Assembly: GCA_016165875.1 (NCBI GenBank)
Contig: JABBOT010000082.1
Span: forward strand, 5,197,168-5,261,167
From: Acanthopleura granulata
Lineage: Eukaryota; Mollusca; Polyplacophora; Chitonida; Chitonidae
Length of the DNA stretch: 64,000 nucleotides
Reading direction: 5' to 3'
Shown: positions 60,743 through 64,000 of the stretch, in pieces
Numbering within the stretch: the stretch's first letter is position 1
Layout of the letters: every line of letters starts with the position of its first letter
Notes under the pieces: generated by a model
What the model saw: the letters and a program-made list of their open reading frames with translations, nothing else
What the model was told of the DNA's origin: nothing
The model's database searches: none
Program-made: the position numbers and the translations under genes

Positions 60743-62519
60743 CCGCGGAAAGGATATGAAGACGAGGGCTCGTTTGAATGCTCTAAATAACGCGTACCGA
60801 TATTTCTTGTTTTATTGTTCGTCTATGTCGTTCGTGACATTGTCCACTGACAGCGTTCATTTTCGGTGTGGCATTACGAACATCGGAACAGCTGACGATA
60901 TTTGGAAGTAAGTAAGAACAACTAAACCAGATGAGCACATCTTTAGGGTTCAAAGATTAGTAGACCAGACACAGGTGGAGTTGACGGAGAGCAGCGGATA
61001 ACGCATCCGAACCACAGGTGTTCACCAACACCGAAAACTTTATTGGAAATATCGTCATTATGGTGCTAGTCGAAGCGCACTAAAGCGCCAGGCCCTCCGG
61101 TGTCCGACAGACATTTATGACGTTCTCAGTGTGGCGCTCGCGGCTGATGTCTACTGTAAGGGAAGACAATATCTCAGGGAATCACCGGAGTCTCTCTCTA
61201 AAAATATGAAATTATGCCCAGTAATTGCGTTTCTACTGGCTGGATGCCGTGACCAGTCTAGCAAAAAGGCTCCAGGCTGAGGTCTGGCTATTGAACACTA
61301 CCGCTTCACCAATCTTCTCGAGTTTGGCTGCAGGACAGTGCCTATTGTCCTCTTACCGAGACGCGCGTTCACCACTTCACGCCATCTGGGACCATAAATA
61401 CTTTGACAACCTGCTGGTTTTTTGCTCAACTAAAATAACCTTCCGTCAAAATTTCTGGCAGAAGTCTAAAACTATTGTAAGATTTACAAATACTGACTTT
61501 TATAAGAAGCTAAAATACAGGAGCAACTACAGTTAAATTAACCAAAACCTATAGGGTTGTTGATGCTATCAGTGCGCTATATATAACACTGCCTCTGTCC
61601 TTTTTTGTCCCAAGAAGAGGCGTTTAAGTTGGCAGTAACTTAACCGTACACACGAGATTACCTTGACACCATGTTGTTCGTTTGTTAAAATTGATAGATT
61701 TTATTCCTTGCTCCAAAAATCCCTCAACACGACCTTACGGGGCTAATCCAGTTTAATAGCACAGTATAAAGTGGGCGCCATAACATTTCCGTGTTATGCC
61801 TCGCACCATCGACTACTCCTAAATATTCAAAATGAAAATGCTACACTCCTCAGTGGTTTGCCAGTTTGGTTTGACGTGAACCACAGTCGCGTGTTCTTTT
61901 CGAAGGCTTCGAACTAAGACACTTTTAACATCTACCTTCTCACAGATGGCATTACTTTTTCCTACAGCTTGCTACAAGAAGGATCGACTATACTTGCCAG
62001 ATGTATTGCCGAAGAAGTAAGGAATTGCGGTGTTGAGCATTGGAAAATAGCCCGTTGCGCATGCAAATTAGTCAACGGTGCTGTAACGTATCTTTCGTTT
62101 TAACATACTTTCCTTCTTAGGAATGAATAATATACAAGAGGCATATCATTCACAGCCGCGTACTAGATGTGAATTAATTTCAATGGGCGCTCTAGTAATA
62201 TACCAAATGCTCCCTAGGGCAACCATCACTCTGACGAATTTGGCCAGACACAGTGTTAAAACCGATGATTAAACCCTAACATCTGCATTTTCAATCTCTA
62301 GGGCACACGAGGCTTAGAGAATTAGATTCCACCACTCTTACTGCTTGCGAGCCGTTGGTGACAATAAGTGGTGAACTACCCCACTGTGACTGTTTGGGCA
62401 GTGCAACGCTCATTGAAAACGATATGTGTTCCTCCAACATGGAGTGCATATCTATATGCCACAAGAGGAAAAGTTCGTTAGTAGCTTGCCATAGAGCGGG
62501 TGGTTTATTTAGGAGTTTT
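60743..62519. other. Gene-free stretch
   Basis: A short exon-like segment at 60852-60907 (acceptor ccactgacag, donor GTAAGTAAG, frame FIFGVALRTSEQLTIFG) is too short to call. No other gene signal was seen. Confidence 0.35.
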
Positions 62520-62607
62520 TGGTTTCCTCCATCCAGAGAATTGCTCACTATCGTGTGCCTGAGAGGTTCTTCCGTATGGCGTTAATCAACAAAATAAATG
62601 AATAAAC
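62520..62607 (+). repeat. SINE family 2 tail fragment
   Basis: 'ttggtttcctccatccagag', 'gaggttcttccgtatggcgt' and 'taatcaacaaaataaatgaa' match the tail type seen at 29108-29154. Confidence 0.5.
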
Positions 62608-64000
62608 ACAAGAAAAAAAGAGAGAGGACGCGTTCAAATAATAGAACAGAGAGGATCACAGAGACCAAATGCAACTATTTTGGAGATAAATTTCATCACG
62701 CCTCTGCCTTTGTCTCTGAGAAGTGTCAGCAATTGTTTTATCGGCCGAAATTGGCAGCGATTTCAATATTAATCACACTTCTTCTTGAAGCAATCTGCCA
62801 GCAGGCAACTATTTCGCAGTTGATTCATCTGTAATTAGGCGAAATACCTAGACGTGTGAACATCCTGGAAGTTTTCCCAAACACTGCTACCACTGTCTGC
62901 GAGAAAATCACCACCATTGCTAAGTGCACCGCTTCGATGTGACTCGTTGCGCCGATAAAGTCTTAAATTCTGTGCACACCCAAGGTTTTCTTTTTGATTT
63001 ACTGCTTGAGGGTCAGAAATCATTAGCTGATTTTATTAATGGGGTAACTGAACAAATAATATTCTGCTTTTATCCAGTGTTTTTTGAGAGTATTTTTATC
63101 GAGATCCCCACTATTTGCCCGATGGTCTTGTAGTCACAGCTGTCGGGTTCAAAAGATGGACACATTGGCCATTTATGTATATGGCAAGTTTACGAGTATG
63201 TGGTGTGGGCTTCACTTAAAACCATTTGTCCTTTGTTCTCTGTAGTGTTAACGAATTAACGCATAACTAGCTCGCTGTTTCGAAGAAAAACCTGCAAATG
63301 GCCTTAAATTGTTGGAATAATGCGCATACAGCTCGACATGCACAATAGCTTATTAGGCAATTCAATTCAGCTCAACTGGTCGTACGCAAATGAGCCGATG
63401 ATTCAGACAGTGTGCACCAAAGGACTGGGGTACAATTCCACTGGAATTGAGCCGTTGTCTTACGATCCAATACAACAGTCGGACTGAGTTGAATCGTGAG
63501 ATTCCATGTATTCAGAGCTTACAGAGTGTTTTATTTTTAGTCTACTGCTTCCAGTCGTATGGAACAGAGTTCTGTCCTTTTCCCGTTGGATGATGAGAGT
63601 TCGCAGTTGTCCATTTTCTTTTCCGTTATGAAGGGTTCAAACTAGAAACTGAATGGTCACTGGCAAAAAAATTCCCGTCTTCGCACTCTATTCTGTCAAA
63701 GTAATATGACAGAGACTTGTCTGTATTTGACAAATTCTGTCAATGCTTTATGCCGCAGAAAGAACAGTGTCTTTTACTTTTTATGTGTGTAGACAGTGTG
63801 ATATGGCGTGAAGCTGATCGCTTAATTATCCGGGATCTTTGCTGTTCTCGCATGAATCATCGACTGGAATAACCTGCTCCGTCGATTTGTGAGGTGACAA
63901 CGTTTATGACATATCGTTTCTATCGTATTGCTATGATCAACGGCTGCTGTCTTATCAATGAAGGCAGACCTCTAACGTCCACAAAGGTGAACAGTTGTTG
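62608..64000. other. Gene-free stretch to window end
   Basis: No repeat or gene could be supported. Short frames only. Confidence 0.35.

Overview
The window is animal genomic DNA. It is AT-leaning, with spliced genes, long gene-free stretches and many dispersed repeats. A tRNA-derived SINE recurs with the 3' signature 'gaaatattcttgag..cggcgtaaaacaccaatcaaataaataa'. From recall, not a search, this SINE type and the repeated proteins at the left edge fit a marine lophotrochozoan, most likely a mollusc or brachiopod. The species cannot be settled from this window.

Positions 1-5686 hold a decayed, gene-dense element that differs from everything to its right. It is richer in G+C, and its genes are tightly packed on both strands with gaps of tens of bases and one TGATG-type overlap. 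The order is A(-), B(+), C(-), D(+), D2(+), E(+), F(+), so A/B and C/D are divergent and B/C converge. Every gene except F has visible in-frame stops or frameshifts. I recognise the protein set as one that recurs in many copies in lophotrochozoan and cnidarian genomes. The layout resembles a large virus-derived mobile element of the Polinton/Maverick kind. That name is an inference: no polymerase, integrase, packaging ATPase or protease is visible, and the left part lies outside the window.

From 5.7 to 19 kb there is mostly non-coding DNA, with SINEs, a shared degenerate satellite at 7 kb and 14 kb, a 200-bp dispersed repeat at 8.5 and 12.0 kb, and weak candidate exons. The one secure cellular gene is on the minus strand: the last two exons (20126-20084 and 20011-19065) of a major facilitator transporter of the nodulin-like/MCH1-like type. 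Its upstream exons were not located. A second likely gene starts at 34481 on the plus strand, with a first coding exon ending in a consensus GTAAGT donor. Its product is not recognised.

The remainder (20-64 kb) is intronic or intergenic. It holds SINEs, a MITE-like fold-back element with 31-bp terminal inverted repeats at 41082-41316, several minisatellites, three further dispersed repeat pairs, and a few low-confidence candidate exons judged only by splice-site context and open frame. Most ATG-to-stop frames in this AT-rich DNA look like chance and are not annotated.
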